A stretch of 64,000 nt of DNA from Otatea glauca (lineage: Eukaryota; Streptophyta; Magnoliopsida; Poales; Poaceae). Made by a program: the position numbers and the translations under genes. Under the pieces are notes generated by a model. That model ran no database searches and was not told where the DNA came from. It was given only the letters and a program-made list of their open reading frames with translations. Below are positions 24,801 to 34,491 of this stretch, in pieces (position 1 is the stretch's first letter; each line of letters starts with the position of its first letter). Location of the stretch: positions 54,337,869 through 54,401,868 of the forward strand of contig CM070721.1 in assembly GCA_036346275.1 (NCBI GenBank). Direction: 5' to 3'.

Positions 24801-27800
24801 ACAAAGGAGGCGGCCGACGGCGGGCGTAGGCGAGAGTGGAGATGGACGGATGTAGGTAGAGGTGGACGTGGAGGTAGGCGGATGGGCGGACACAGGAGGC
24901 GGACACCAGGGGGGGGGGGAGGGGGGCGGCAGCAGAGGCGGACGGGCGCAGGGGCGAAAAATCGATCCGAATTGGAGGCGTCTAGGGTTCAGCTACCCTT
25001 ATTCGTAGTATATATGTCTCATCTGATCTCTCTCTGAATGCGGGCTATCAGTCGACTAGCTAGGCAAGTGCGATTAGTCGCCCGACTAGTCACTCCAATC
25101 AAGTCGAGAACCCTAGTCATCCTCCACATACCGACTGGACGACCAGTCGTGGATTAGTCGACGACTTAATAACACCCTATAAACTTATAAATAATTTTGT
25201 TAGTGAACCCCTTGAAATCGTGAAGTGCACTTTGTTGTATTGGGCAGGGAGTAAATTTAGGATTTACATACATCACCTTATATTTTGCATTTGTTGCTCT
25301 TCGAAACCTTTCTTCTATTGATCACCGATTTACATATGAAACCATCTGCAGTGTCTAATTGCAGTTTGACATCAACTAGTGGTAACATTGAGCTATCTGC
25401 GATTAACCAATAGTTTAGAGCTTTAGATGTTTGTCCATAATGCTTTTACCATTCATTTGCATTTCATGAAATTGTTACTTGGCTAATATGACCTTGCTGT
25501 TTGTACTCTATAGTTGCATGTTGATTGTTTATTTGTTAATTTTACTCATATCTAGATCCGGTGAAATTGCAAATGGAGGTTGAGAAAGCTATACGAAGGA
25601 ATGGAGAATCCGCGACAGTTATCTTGGATAGAAAGATGTCGAGTGCTCTAAACAAAATAACATCTGAAGTCAATCAAAATTTGTTTCCATATGGTCTACA
25701 GAAGCCTTTTCCTGGAAATTGTCTCTCTCTTATGACTGCAACTGGAGCTAAAGGTGGCTTGGTAAGTATGTTTCTTCAGTAGGGAACTGAACACATTTAA
25801 TGTTTTGCTTTGAACTTAGCATACATGATCAGATGACCTGGAGAAGTGAACTGTTCCATGCAAATCCCAAAACAAAATTTTACTTCAGTTTACTTCACCT
25901 ACTAGTTTTTTTACTCCAGTTCACTTCACCTACTGGGCTAAAATGCGGCCATTTCATTTGTCTTGCTAGGTCAACATGACACAAATCTCATCATTGCTAG
26001 GCCAACAAGAGTTAGAAGGAAAGCGTGTTCCACGAATGGTCTCTGGGAAGACATTACCTTGCTTTCCACCATGGGATACTTCTTCAAGAGCTGGTGGTTT
26101 CATCAGTGATCGATTTTTAACTGGTCTCCGCCCTCAGGAGTACTATTTCCATTGTATGGCGGGCAGAGAGGGGTAAACTTTTCTTATCTCATTTTGATAC
26201 ATAAAAAACATCATTTCGCTTTAATGCTAGCCTTGCAGTTAGAGGTGGAGTGGAAAATAGACCTCCCAGATCCAGTTGGACTTGTATACCTAAAGGTACA
26301 AGGGTCCGAACCGACTGTTAGTTTGGACATGGATATCCATTATATCAAGCCTACTGTGTTGTTCGTATTTGTATAACGCGGGTATAATTATTGTCCAAAT
26401 GATCCACTCCCTCTAGTCACAAATAGTTGTCGTTTTGGATATAGGTGCGGTCAAACTTTTTGAAACTTTGATTGTAAATATCTTTTTAAATATTTAAATT
26501 GGATACATGAAAATCACATGTGTAGATTCGTCTCGAAAAACATTTTCATAATATTATAATTTTATTGTTTTATAAATATATTCTAATAGAAATTAGTGGT
26601 CAAAGTTGTGTTTTGGAGCCAAAGTTGTGTTTTGGAGACCGTGTAGATGTCCAAAACGACGACTTTGTGACTGGAGGGAGTAATTACTTCCTAATTATTA
26701 ATCATTCACTCTTTTGTGCTCATTGGGGATCTCAAACCCCCCTTATTTCTCTGTTCGGCACACAAAAATAGTGTTACTTTTGGACATCTCATGCTCTCGT
26801 TCTCTTGCATCAGTCGCTTGGCAAGCAATTACACTCGGAGACTGTCATTTGAAGTTTTGAACTGCTCCATTGACATCCATTATCTTGTTGGACTAAAACT
26901 GTTTGGATATGGATTGGTTGACTACAAAATATTTTATATGAACTGGATAATTTGTTAATTTGAAGTCGGCTGGACCTATAAAAAATACAATCCATATCCG
27001 TTCATTACCACATCCACTTGCATATGTGTGCGAGAATCTTTGCTTTAGTGTGCCTTTTGATGTTTATAATATAAATTTACATTTGTCTTTTTTTTTAAAA
27101 AAAATTCTCGTGTTATAAACAGTGATAAGTGGGATGATGTTACCATTAGATTGGGATATGTGGAAATCTGGATGTTTCTGCTATGTGTAATTCAGTACTT
27201 AACTCTTGTAGTTTCCCAGTAGAATAACTTGCTGTTTAGGGCAATAAAATATTCCCTTCACAATGGCTTTAGATGTTGTGATATGGAGCTTGTGTATGTT
27301 GTTTGCAGGTTGGTTGACACAGCGGTCAAAACATCTCGTAGTGGATACCTTCAGCGTTGTCTTATAAAAAGTCTCGAATCATTGAAAGTCTCGTATGATC
27401 ACACTGTACGTGATGTTGATGGATCGATCATACAATTCTGCTATGGAGAAGATGGAGCTGATGTGCTTAAGACTAGTTTTCTTGATAAGTTTAAAGAACT
27501 TGCTGATGTAAGACTTTAAATTCTCAACTATGAAACTGAAGCCACCTTGAATTGGTACTATGCCTTTCTCTATGCATTTTGTTTGATTGGATTGCTAATT
27601 GTTTGCAATTTGATCCAAATTACAGAATAGAAAAGCTGTCCTTGACAAGCTTGGTAGCCACAATGACGATCACCTGTTATCAAAACCTAATGGCTACATT
27701 ACTAAACTGCCTGAGAAACTGATTGATCGTGCAATGGAGTTTCTTAAGCTCTCAAAAGATGAGAAGCGCTGCCGTTATGACATAAAGAAGAAGGAGCTAA

Positions 27801-30800
27801 TGAAGTTACTGAGAGTCAAGTATCTAGCTTCTCTTGTAGATCCTGGTGAAGCTGTCGGTGTGGTCGCTGCTCAATCCATAGGAGAACCTTCAACACAGAT
27901 GACGTATGATCTTCTATAGGCATAGCCTCTGTTGTATTTGATGCACTATATATTCATTTCTGCAGTTATATTTTACTTCTTTTTTGGGTGGTGAACTAGT
28001 TTATCTGTAGTTCTGTACCTTTAATTCCCTTGCCTATCAGTGTTGTCCATTTTCCTGTCCCGGTGCAAAGCAAAACCCTTAATGTTGGTTTAAAATTATA
28101 ACAATACCCTGTATAATAAGAGGCTAAAAACATTCAATATTAGATTGTACTAACATTCAATATTAGATTGTACTAACATTTAATGGGAATCTGTAAAATA
28201 CTTGTCAAGATTCCTTGTGGACTTGTTATGGCTGATTTTGGCATGCCAATCTCAGATTTTTTATCACTGTAGAAAATTCATTGCCAGGTGGAACAGGAAA
28301 CAATTTAAAAATTAGGTGTGAATACTAAATACAATCAATCAATCATATGTCATAGTCTTTGAAGTTTAGTACATGGTAAATAACTACAGAATCGATATAA
28401 TATTGTCTCCATAGCTATTTTACTTTAATGAGTTCTTTTATGAACATACCCAATATATTTGTGTAAACACTTGGAACTTACTTGGTTTTCAAGGATTCAA
28501 GGGTAGCACATGTATCATGTATGCAAACTTGCACTTTCAGTGGGGAAGGCAACCGCCTATTCAGTAACTGGCTAATTCTTGACATGAAGATAGTTTGGGT
28601 CACACTTATCTGAACCATACAATAGCTAAAATGTAAGGACTACACGTGTCACGATGACAATAAATACTTCTGTTGCGCTACAAGAGAGTGGAGAAAATTG
28701 GAAAAGTGACTGATCCATAAAAAGTTATAACGGCTATATCTTATGAATGTGGGGGTATAAACCAGAAAATCTCCATAGGTCTTTCACATTTCTTTGAATA
28801 GCCATCTTGCATTGTATTTATATATTGACTACAGTTTTTTTTTAATTTCTTTTGGGATGTTTACACTGCTTATATAGGGACTCTTTAAAAATTCAGTGAT
28901 AAAATGACAAACTTTGTTTGCCATGCCCTACAGGCTCAACACTTTTCATCTGGCTGGAAGAGGTGAGATGAATGTTACACTTGGGATACCCCGGTTAAAA
29001 GAAATTCTAATGACCGCATCAGCTAATATTAGTACGCCTTTTATGAAGTGCCCTCTGCACGAAGACAAGACTGGGTGAGCTTTATCTTTTTTTAACTTTT
29101 AAGTTGGCTCACTCTAGTTTGATTCCTGCTGTAATTTACATGACTTTGTACAAAACTTTCCTTTATTTTTTCTATACCCTATCAAATATGATAAAAATGA
29201 AATCTCAATCAAACTGTACTCGAACTTTTCCACGATACTAGCAAGATATAGGCCCTAATTCTTTCTGCATGTGAATATCTAGGAATGATGCTGAACGAGT
29301 GGCTGCAAAATTAAGGAGGGTTCGTGTGGCTGATATTGTGGAGAGAATTGAAGTATGCGCAGTTCCTTTTCACAACAATAATGGGCATGTTTCAACCCTG
29401 TATAAGTTACAAATGAAGCTTTACCCACAAGAGCGTTACCCTCCTCAGTCGGAACTTACAGTAGATGAGTGCCAGGCAACCTTGAGAACAGTTTTTGTTG
29501 ATGCAATGGAACTTGCAATCCAAAAGCACCTAGATTTGCTACACAAAATTAATGAAATACAGGCAGTTAAGGTAAAAGATACAGAGAGCTCACTATCAGA
29601 TGGAGTTGAAGAATCTGAAAGCAGACCTGCTGATGGAGAAGACACTGGTGTGAGTGATGGTGATGATGAAAATGAAAATGAGGATGACTTGGGAGCTGAT
29701 GCAGAAAGGAGAAAACAGCAAGAGACAGATGAGATGGAGTATGATGATGATACTGAAAAGGAAGAGGGCATGGACAGTGAATCTGAAGAAGCGACAGCAT
29801 TTAAACTTGAGAGTGAGGATGATCCAGCTGAGTCTGGTGAAGAATCAGAAGAGACTGAGGAAGGACATGTGTCAGATTCTGGTAACAAGGGGAAAAAAGC
29901 AAAAGATAAGCGAGCAACAGCTAAACTCCAAGAGGAAATAAATAAAACCGTGGATGAAAAATTAGAAGGTCAGAAGCAGGCACGAACAACCCAGAAGCGC
30001 AGTAAGAAGTTAAAAATGACTGTTCATGTTGAAACAACAGGTTTGAATTTTGAGGTTCACTATGCCTTGCACGAGGAACCTCATATTTTACTAGCTCAGG
30101 TACCTCTTCATAAACATAACTTACATTTTGCCTTTTCTTCTTTCTGAGACTAATATCTGAATATGACCTGACTCAAAATAGTTCCTTTCTAAACATCTAT
30201 TGATCTGATTGACTATACAATGACTTTATGGGGAAGCTTTCATGTCCGATGTATCATCTTTGCTATTGAAAGCCAGTAGTAATCCTATGTCTTTGATTTC
30301 ACCGAATCAAAGACTCCCATCTGTGTGGTACTAAGACATCCGTGTTGCTAACCTTCAGAACAAATTACAATAAATCTGGAGAAAATTCAAAATTAAAGAA
30401 AATTGGATTGGGTCGGTTACTGGATTCCAGATGGGGTCTGGGAAAAATTCCAAAACTGGGATTGAAATCCTTGACTAGAACACCCGTCATATTAACCTTC
30501 TAAGTTTTAACAGTAATGTAGTAATGTTCTTCTAGGTTCTCACTATTATGTTTTGAACTTCACATTTTTTAAAACATAATTTTGATCATTTTGGTAACAG
30601 TTTGGTCAATTAGGACTTCACTTTGAACAAATTTAATGGATGTTGTAATTTTTGTTTTTCAGATTGCCCAGAAGACCGCTAGGTCCATTTTTGTCAAGGC
30701 CTGTAATAATATTGACCGATGTACAGTTATTAAGGCAGAGAAGCCTATTGTTCTACAAACGGCAGGAGTGAACTTCGAAGTATTCTGGAATCTAGAGGAC

Positions 30801-31208
30801 TACCTCGACATCAATGAAGTTAGATCCAATGATATACACGCTATGTTGAAGACATATGGGGTAGAGGTTGCAAGGGCCACCATCATCCAGGAAGTGAGCG
30901 GTGTATTTAAAGCCTATGGTATAGATGTAAATATGAGGCACCTGAGCATGATCGCGGATTTCATGACTTTTGATGGCGGTTACCGACCAATGAGCAGGCA
31001 AGGGATGGGTCAGTTCAGCACCTCACCATTTGGCAAGATGACTTTCGAGACAGCAACAAAATTCATTGTGGAAGCAGCTTTTCATGGAGAGGCTGACACG
31101 CTCGACTGCCCTTCGGCAAGTGTATGCCTGGGAAAACCGGCTAACATGGGAACTGGGTGCTTTGGCTTGCTGCAGAATATTGGCTTGGAGCAGCACATGG
31201 TAATGTAA
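3833..31208 (+). CDS. NRPA1: DNA-directed RNA polymerase I largest subunit (RPA190/A190), 21 exons
   Basis: This is the catalytic subunit of nucleolar RNA polymerase I, which transcribes the 45S rRNA precursor. The reconstructed protein is 1647 residues, close to the plant family size of about 1.65-1.7 k. Visible landmarks are: clamp zinc site CKSC...CPGHFG at residues 66-81; CFHC at 106-109; a further CAKC at 197-200; catalytic magnesium loop NADFDGD at 591-597 (12527-12547); bridge-helix region GLRPQEYYFHCMAGREG at 972-988, followed by TAVKTSRSGYLQR; trigger loop PGEAVGVVAAQSIGEPSTQM ending at 1146; and a very acidic insertion at about 1295-1400, typical of Pol I. The C-terminus ends ...LEQHMVM. 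The start ATG is the first in the leader, gives MADARPDE, and joins in frame to exon 2. All motifs are intact, so I expect a functional gene. The pattern is Pol I rather than Pol II/III because there is no heptad tail and the acidic jaw insertion is present. Confidence 0.97.
9775..10253 (+). mobile_element. 5'-truncated LINE fragment in NRPA1 intron 8
   Basis: The plus strand encodes the tail of a plant LINE reverse-transcriptase protein: 'QHVQKMSVAEMRMLRWICGHTRQD', then after a frame change 'PIEEKLVQNCLRWFGHLQRRPPEA...RRGRG', a stop, then '...MWEEAVKRDLRDWNVPKDLVLDR'. The element ends with the GTT repeat (10241-10253) seen at the 3' end of this LINE group. It has the same orientation as NRPA1. 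Frameshift and stop codons show it is dead, and 5' truncation is usual for target-primed insertion. Confidence 0.8.
10406..10905. repeat. GC-rich CGCC-motif block plus polypurine/polypyrimidine tract
   Basis: At 10420-10550 there are repeated CGCCTAGG/GGCG-type words. These are followed by a GGGAGGGAGG-rich run (10558-10605) and a CTCTGCTC-rich run (10625-10790), then a (TG)n stretch near 10801-10815. Similar CGCCTAGG words recur at 10930-11030, 11098-11170 and 16815-16850, so this may be the damaged left part of a hAT-like element whose ends I cannot fix. No coding sequence is supported. Confidence 0.4.
10907..11040. mobile_element. 134-bp hAT-type MITE in intron 8 with TSD TATTGACC
   Basis: The 8-bp direct repeat TATTGACC flanks the element at 10899-10906 and 11041-11048. 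The termini carry short inverted repeats: TGTTCC on the left and GGAACA on the right. The interior is full of the inverted words CGCCTAGGCGGGCTAG, typical of hAT subterminal repeats. An 8-bp target duplication is the hAT signature. It has no coding capacity. The interior words resemble those beside the hAT transposase remnant at 16.8-17.9 kb. Confidence 0.7.
14626..15850 (-). pseudogene. Captured phosphatidylinositol-4-phosphate 5-kinase exons (PIP5K fragment)
   Basis: Four minus-strand exon pieces with usable splice borders. (1) 15766 to about 15850: 'TISKGHKNYELMMQLQLGIR', with a TAA where families have Gln before TIS. (2) 15598-15708: 'DFDPREKFLTRFPPEGSK...FRWKDYCLMLFR'. (3) 15330-15494: 'KLFAIDSVDYMLVICGNEAL...', then 'GSLFYLTQDDRFIIKTVKK', then an in-frame TAG; a one-base deletion near its start also breaks the frame. 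(4) 14626-14736: 'LLIRMLPRYYQHVSQYEDSL...GVHCVKPLSGQK'. These match consecutive exons of the plant PIP5K catalytic domain. The rest of the kinase domain is absent, so no enzyme can result. Confidence 0.88.
14893..15334. repeat. Three tandem 148-bp units inside the captured PIP5K intron
   Basis: Units begin with ATTCAATAGAATTTCC at 14893, 15041 and 15189, a constant period of 148 bp and about 95% identical by eye. The last unit runs straight into the PIP5K exon at 15330. On the minus strand each unit therefore repeats the exon-edge word TCAAGGTAATTTT, including the GT donor. The pattern suggests duplication of the start of this intron, either in the donor gene or after capture. Confidence 0.9.
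16129..16344 (-). pseudogene. Captured first coding exon of a PP2C-type protein phosphatase
   Basis: A 72-codon open exon runs from ATG at 16344 (minus) to a GTAAGC donor at 16127-16128: MGGGGDAAEAEG..., then VPLVVLLRREVVSERTAAE, then 'PELQAGLASQTKKGKDVTFL', ending ...YSSAFG. It resembles the N-terminus of plant PP2C proteins of the clade with 'VPLSVLLKREL...HGQASQSKKGED', where an intron follows the FG before the FDGHNG metal motif. The metal-binding and catalytic parts are missing. The GC-rich DNA at 16345-16700 is probably its captured 5' leader and promoter. The next exons downstream on this strand belong to PIP5K, so any transcript would be a chimera. Confidence 0.78.
16790..17940 (-). 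pseudogene. hAT transposase C-terminal remnant
   Basis: Read on the minus strand from 17940. 'MLYGAALFLNPNKFFDIKEK' comes first, then a block to 'EKMISCDQADK' followed by stops. At 17500-17640 is 'VDWWGAFGGLARALQKFARH...CSTSGCEYNWSIF'. At 16982-17428 is 'RNRLEHRRLNDLVYIQYNRK' and an acidic tail. This is the hAT dimerisation region (WW..F / SGCERNWS / NRL...LVYVQYN). The N-terminal zinc finger and first catalytic residue are missing. Beyond the C-terminus, at 16810-16850, are CGCCTGG/CCTAGGCG words, probably the element's subterminal repeats. Confidence 0.85.
17941..18530 (-). mobile_element. Ty1/Copia reverse-transcriptase fragment
   Basis: The minus strand encodes 'HDPALFVHTLPRDRTLLIYV' followed by DDMIIIG, the Copia RT active-site block (YVDDM at 18408-18422). 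After one stop comes 'ARLSEQFLMFDMGPLRYFLG', then 'SQEKYIQDLL', then 'DPTHYRHPVGSLIYLGVTHP'. No LTR is recognisable at either side. It abuts the hAT remnant directly at about 17940, so one of the two was broken by the other's insertion or by deletion. Confidence 0.88.
18541..21410 (-). mobile_element. Probable LTR (Gypsy-like) sequence on the minus strand
   Basis: No protein is recognisable. The layout mimics the large LTRs at 41.9 and 58.9 kb but on the opposite strand. A CTATAAAG box lies at 21059-21066 (minus), followed by a GC-rich leader (20780-21050) with AAACCCTAG, then an AT-rich stretch. Near 19235-19260 (minus) is 'ACTCACCCTTGCTTCTTTAATGTTTTTAGG', shown here only to mark the stretch that parallels the U5 region of the other LTRs. 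I could not fix either terminus. The call rests on this resemblance. Confidence 0.4.
21420..21915. repeat. Degenerate minisatellite of 14-17-bp units
   Basis: About thirty tandem, imperfect copies of a unit like AAATTTCAACTCGGGA fill this stretch. Unit length varies by one to three bases. There is no spacer/repeat alternation. It lies in NRPA1 intron 13 next to the LTR-like segment. Confidence 0.85.
21916..22940 (+). other. 3' part of NRPA1 intron 13, no named feature
   Basis: This stretch contains a GC-richer patch (22080-22260), an A/T run near 22305 and ordinary AT-rich intron DNA leading to the acceptor TTTCTTTCAG before exon 14. I recognise no protein, RNA or element ends in it. Confidence 0.5.
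23655..23915. mobile_element. Stowaway MITE (261 bp) in NRPA1 intron 14
   Basis: The element begins CTCCCTCCATTTACTATATT and ends GTGAAGCGGAGGGAG, with inverted terminal repeats extending inward (TTTGTCCATGG / GTGGACAAATACAG). It is flanked by TA on both sides (23653-23654 and 23916-23917). Those ends and the TA duplication define the grass Stowaway (Tc1/mariner-derived) family. It has no coding capacity. Confidence 0.9.
24392..25176. mobile_element. hAT-like non-autonomous element in NRPA1 intron 14
   Basis: The termini carry a perfect 14-bp inverted repeat: TGTTATTAAGTCGT at 24395-24408 and its complement at 25161-25174. Inside each end are clustered words GACTAGTCG/CGACTAGT, as in hAT subterminal regions. 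Just outside, TATAAAC occurs at 24385-24391 and 25178-25184; with one more base (A/C) this gives a 7-of-8 target duplication. The core (24700-24970) is GC-rich with GGAGGCGGACGG-like words and no recognisable gene. hAT assignment is from target-duplication length and subterminal pattern. Confidence 0.7.
26407..26680. mobile_element. Stowaway-like MITE (274 bp) in NRPA1 intron 16
   Basis: The ends read CTCCCTCTAGTCACAAATAG and CTTTGTGACTGGAGGGAG, inverted relative to each other, followed inward by GTCGTTTTGGA / CCAAAACGACGAC. The right flank is TA; the left flank is CA, probably a mutated TA. The interior is AT-rich with the AAACTTTTTGAAACTTTG type of word common in these elements. Confidence 0.85.
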
Positions 31209-31580
31209 GCTTGCATTTAGCACGACTGATCAGCCTGTCTCCTGGAGCCCACAAATTTTGATCGAAGCTGCCATAGAGCGAGAAAGTGGGGTGCTTTTTT
31301 TGTTTCCTTATGGGCATGCGTGCTGCTTAGGTAGGACCAGAATGTTTTTTCAGATAACTCTGTGTTGCTGGGAAAACTGATGAAACATGATATAATGGTA
31401 GAAGAGCTATGTTGCGTTCTTTTTTGGACGAAAAGACTTACTCTTCGATGTGTAATCCAAACAGAAATACATACTCTACGTTATACATGGTACCATTGGT
31501 ATGAATCCCTTGGGTGGTGGTAACTACCCTGTAGCCAGTGCGGTGTGCCTGCATAATATTTCGAAAGCTTATTGGAAAAA
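31209..31580 (+). other. NRPA1 3' untranslated region (approximate)
   Basis: After the TAA at 31206-31208 comes non-repetitive sequence without open frames. I cannot identify a convincing plant poly(A) signal, so the 3' end is only bounded by the A-rich run at 31576-31585. Confidence 0.5.
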
Positions 31581-33339
31581 AAAAGGCCTAAAACATGACC
31601 AGAAAGGATTCAGGTTGTAACTGTTATGCAGTCCCCGTGTTGTGCAACAAATGGCTGACGTTCAGGGGATATTGTGTCTGACCTGAACACGATCGTTTTT
31701 ACGCAGAAACAAATGACTGTGCGAACTGTTCATGGATCATCACGTCAGCCGTGACCTTTGTCAAAAGAAGAATCCGCGGCGCGCGTTGGCAGCTCGGCAC
31801 GGCCGCACCCGCCCCGCCCCGCCGAAGGGTGGCCTGCGGCGACGGTGCGTCCCACCGAGGAGGCTGACGCGCGGGCTCGGCTGCGGTGCAGTTTCCTAGC
31901 TCCGGCGCCGGCCTCTAGAGTTGGGCTGGCTTGCCCGTGCTGATCTGACGGTTAGCACGCCGGCCAAGAGAGGAACAGGCGGCCGGGGTCGGGGTGGCTA
32001 AGGCCGATCGGCCCGTCTAGGTCACGTCACCCACCTCTTTGGGTACTGCTAGCTAGCTAGCTACAACCTTGAGAAGCTTCAAGTGAAGTAATCACAGCTT
32101 AGGACGTCACTCTATAAGCCTATCTATAACTAGCAAGAACCCCGTGCGTCGCCATAGACAACCTCTGCAGAACAGTACTAATTTTCTACCGCACGAAACG
32201 GGCACGTGGCCGAGAAGCGTCCGGCCGTGCCCCTCCAAGATTATATATAGTTATATAGATAAGCGATACGCTACTATCCTGTTCAATTCGCGTCGCATCA
32301 GCCGGACACAGATGCCCCCCGCAAGCTCACGACACGATCTGGGATTAATTCTGGGTGCTGTGCCCGTGCGACTCCGGGGACAGACGACGTCAGCGACGCC
32401 GCAGCACCGGCCGGGACACACCGCGAATTCCACAGCTCACACGTACCTGCTCTGCTGACCCTCCCGATCGATGCCTTCCTCGCCTGATCGCCAGAAAGCG
32501 GCAGGCGCGCAGGACGTCGATCCGTAGCGAATATTTGCACGTTACCGCGCCTGGCCCTGGTTGGGGCATGCATCCTAGCTAGCTCAGTAGCCCATCGTGT
32601 TCTGGAGTAGCTTAATCTTTAATTTGCTCCAAACCCTCAAAGCAGGATGTGTTGATGCATGATGAGTAGGATATGTCATCTGTCGTCGTCGCTTTGCATC
32701 ACTTGCGGTGAGTAGGATGTGTGATTTGTCGTTGCTTTGCTTGACTTGCGGTGAAGGTGCTGAGTTCGGTCCTCGCTGTCTATGTACCGTACATCATATC
32801 TGGTAGTTAACCGTGCTTAGGATTGAGTAGCTAGCAATTACGTACCATATAGGAAAACTGGGGAAGCATTGCCAAATCATCACTTTTCTAACTCCGCGTG
32901 TTTTTTTTTTGCAAATCTAGCTCTCTTGCGAACACAATTACAAAAAATAACCTCATTCTAGACCGTGAAAGTGCCGGAAGGTGGCACGTGTCACCTTACA
33001 ACACTTCTGCAGTCGATGATGTGACTATTTTTGTAATTGCATTCGCAAAAGGGCCAAATTTACCAAAACAAATTTGCTACGGGGTTAAAAAAGTGACGAT
33101 TTCAAGCATTGTACTGCTATATTAGTGTGGACAATGTCCTTGTTTCTTGCTAGAAGGATTAACTACTTAATTAGCTCGAGGCATTACATTTTTTTATTTT
33201 CAAAAGTTTACTTTTTTCCAAAAATAAAGGTAATTTCCCAACTTATACTGTCCTTAAAAAAAAGGCAGGATACAGAGAATTGAACTAATGTCTAGTGCAT
33301 CAATGATATATGGTGCCATTACTTCTTTGCTGCCTGGCA

Positions 33340-33382
33340 GTGCCTGTTTTCACTGTTTTCCAACAACAGGAAAACAGGGCAC
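33340..33382. repeat. Short inverted repeat (12/13-bp arms)
   Basis: GTGCCTGTTTTC at 33340-33351 is mirrored by GAAAACAGGGCAC at 33370-33382 with one bulged base and an 18-base loop. It is too short for a plant miRNA precursor as it stands, and no known mature miRNA is recognisable. Confidence 0.6.
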
Positions 33383-34425
33383 AACAAACTACCACAAAGA
33401 AAGAACTATCTCGAATGGCACAAGACATCCCAAGCAACTGAACTTTGCAGCCTTCAGCACCGATCGAGTACTCCATTTGCAGCTTTGCAGTGGCTTCAGA
33501 TCGATCGATGGGATCCATGCATGTAAATGCCATCGATCCATCGATCGTACAGCACATGCGTCTGGTCTCATGCATGTAAAATTAAGCCGTGCCTAGCGCA
33601 CATGCTCTCCAGAAACACAAAAAACTGGCACTGTTCATGATGGCGATCAGAAGCTCATCAGCACACTATCGATCAACCTAGCTAGACTCTCACATTGGTG
33701 TTCATGCCGACCCACGAACATAGCCGCGCCCTGTTCACCCACAGTGTGGATGCAGATACACCATCGATGTGCATCATTCGCGTTTCTTTCTGAATGCACA
33801 ATGCTTCAGAGAAACATGCGGATCGAGGCAACAGTCTCCTCGACCTGCCAAGATCCGAGGCAGCCGCATCATTCTGTTGCGCCATACATGCTAGCTCTCA
33901 GCCTCTCACTAGCCTGCAGCTCAGCGAGTAGTAATTGCGCTGCCTTGCGACGACGCGGCAGCCTCCCTGTGCGCTCACGCGATCTTCCCTGGACGTATCC
34001 TACCCTGTTGCTTGTATGGATGATGGATCGATCATGGTGGTGCGTGTGCAATGCATTTTCAGAGGCCCCAGCTTACCCCTTCATCCTGTTTTGCCTCCAA
34101 TCAATCGATCGCAAAAGTTGCATGGAATCTTTGAACAATGTTTGCCTGATCGGTTGGGTTATCGCGACGGCGATCGAAGAGGGGAGAGGAGATAGTTAGT
34201 TAGCTAGCTTGGACGTTTATGGGATCATGAGATATGCAGAAAAAAAAAGAATTTTAGGATCGGACAAGCCAAAAGCAGACAGCCGGTAACAGTGCTGCTG
34301 ATGACATTTTCTTGGTTTTGAATTTTGATCATCCATGGCCAGGGTTGGTTTCTACTATCCTGCAGATGGCTGCATTTTCAGGAGGGAGCATGCGAGGAAA
34401 CTACAGCATGTATTGCATTGCTCCT

Positions 34426-34491
34426 GCTTCAATCCTGGCAGTGCTTAGAAGCACATGTTGATTGATTCACTGCCAATTGGCAGGATGAAGC
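34426..34491. repeat. Imperfect hairpin of 66 nt
   Basis: GCTTCAATCCTGGCAGTG on the left pairs with CACTGCC...GGCAGGATGAAGC on the right, giving 5+6+6 base pairs with a 1-nt and a 7-nt bulge and a loop of about 24 nt. The bulge makes it a poor miRNA precursor. I report it only as structure. Confidence 0.4.

Larger units (their letters stand above)
3833..31208 (+). other. NRPA1: Exon map of NRPA1
   Basis: Exons read from GT/AG borders and unbroken frame: 3833-3856, 4255-4424, 5607-5766, 5910-6209, 7334-7561, 7677-7856, 7937-8096, 9016-9203, 11466-11729, 12348-12436, 12520-12667, 12910-13116, 13211-13504, 22941-23082, 25556-25761, 25970-26172, 27309-27507, 27626-27903, 28934-29074, 29283-30099, 30663-31208. 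The sum is 4944 nt. Exons 10 and 11 split just before the catalytic loop, and exons 18 and 19 split inside the trigger loop. Exon 20 (817 nt) carries the acidic insertion. Introns 8, 13 and 14 are enlarged by transposons (2.3, 9.4 and 2.5 kb). Introns 2 (4425-5606), 4 (6210-7333), 18 (27904-28933) and the rest hold nothing I can name. Exon borders are predictions without transcript data. Confidence 0.9.

Noticed and set aside
29445..29888. A 147-codon Ser-rich minus-strand frame within NRPA1
   Set aside because: It is the antisense of the acidic repeat-rich exon 20; the sense frame is supported by family similarity.
34426..34491. Hairpin considered as a microRNA precursor
   Set aside because: Pairing is interrupted by a 7-nt bulge, the arms are short and no known mature miRNA is recognisable.
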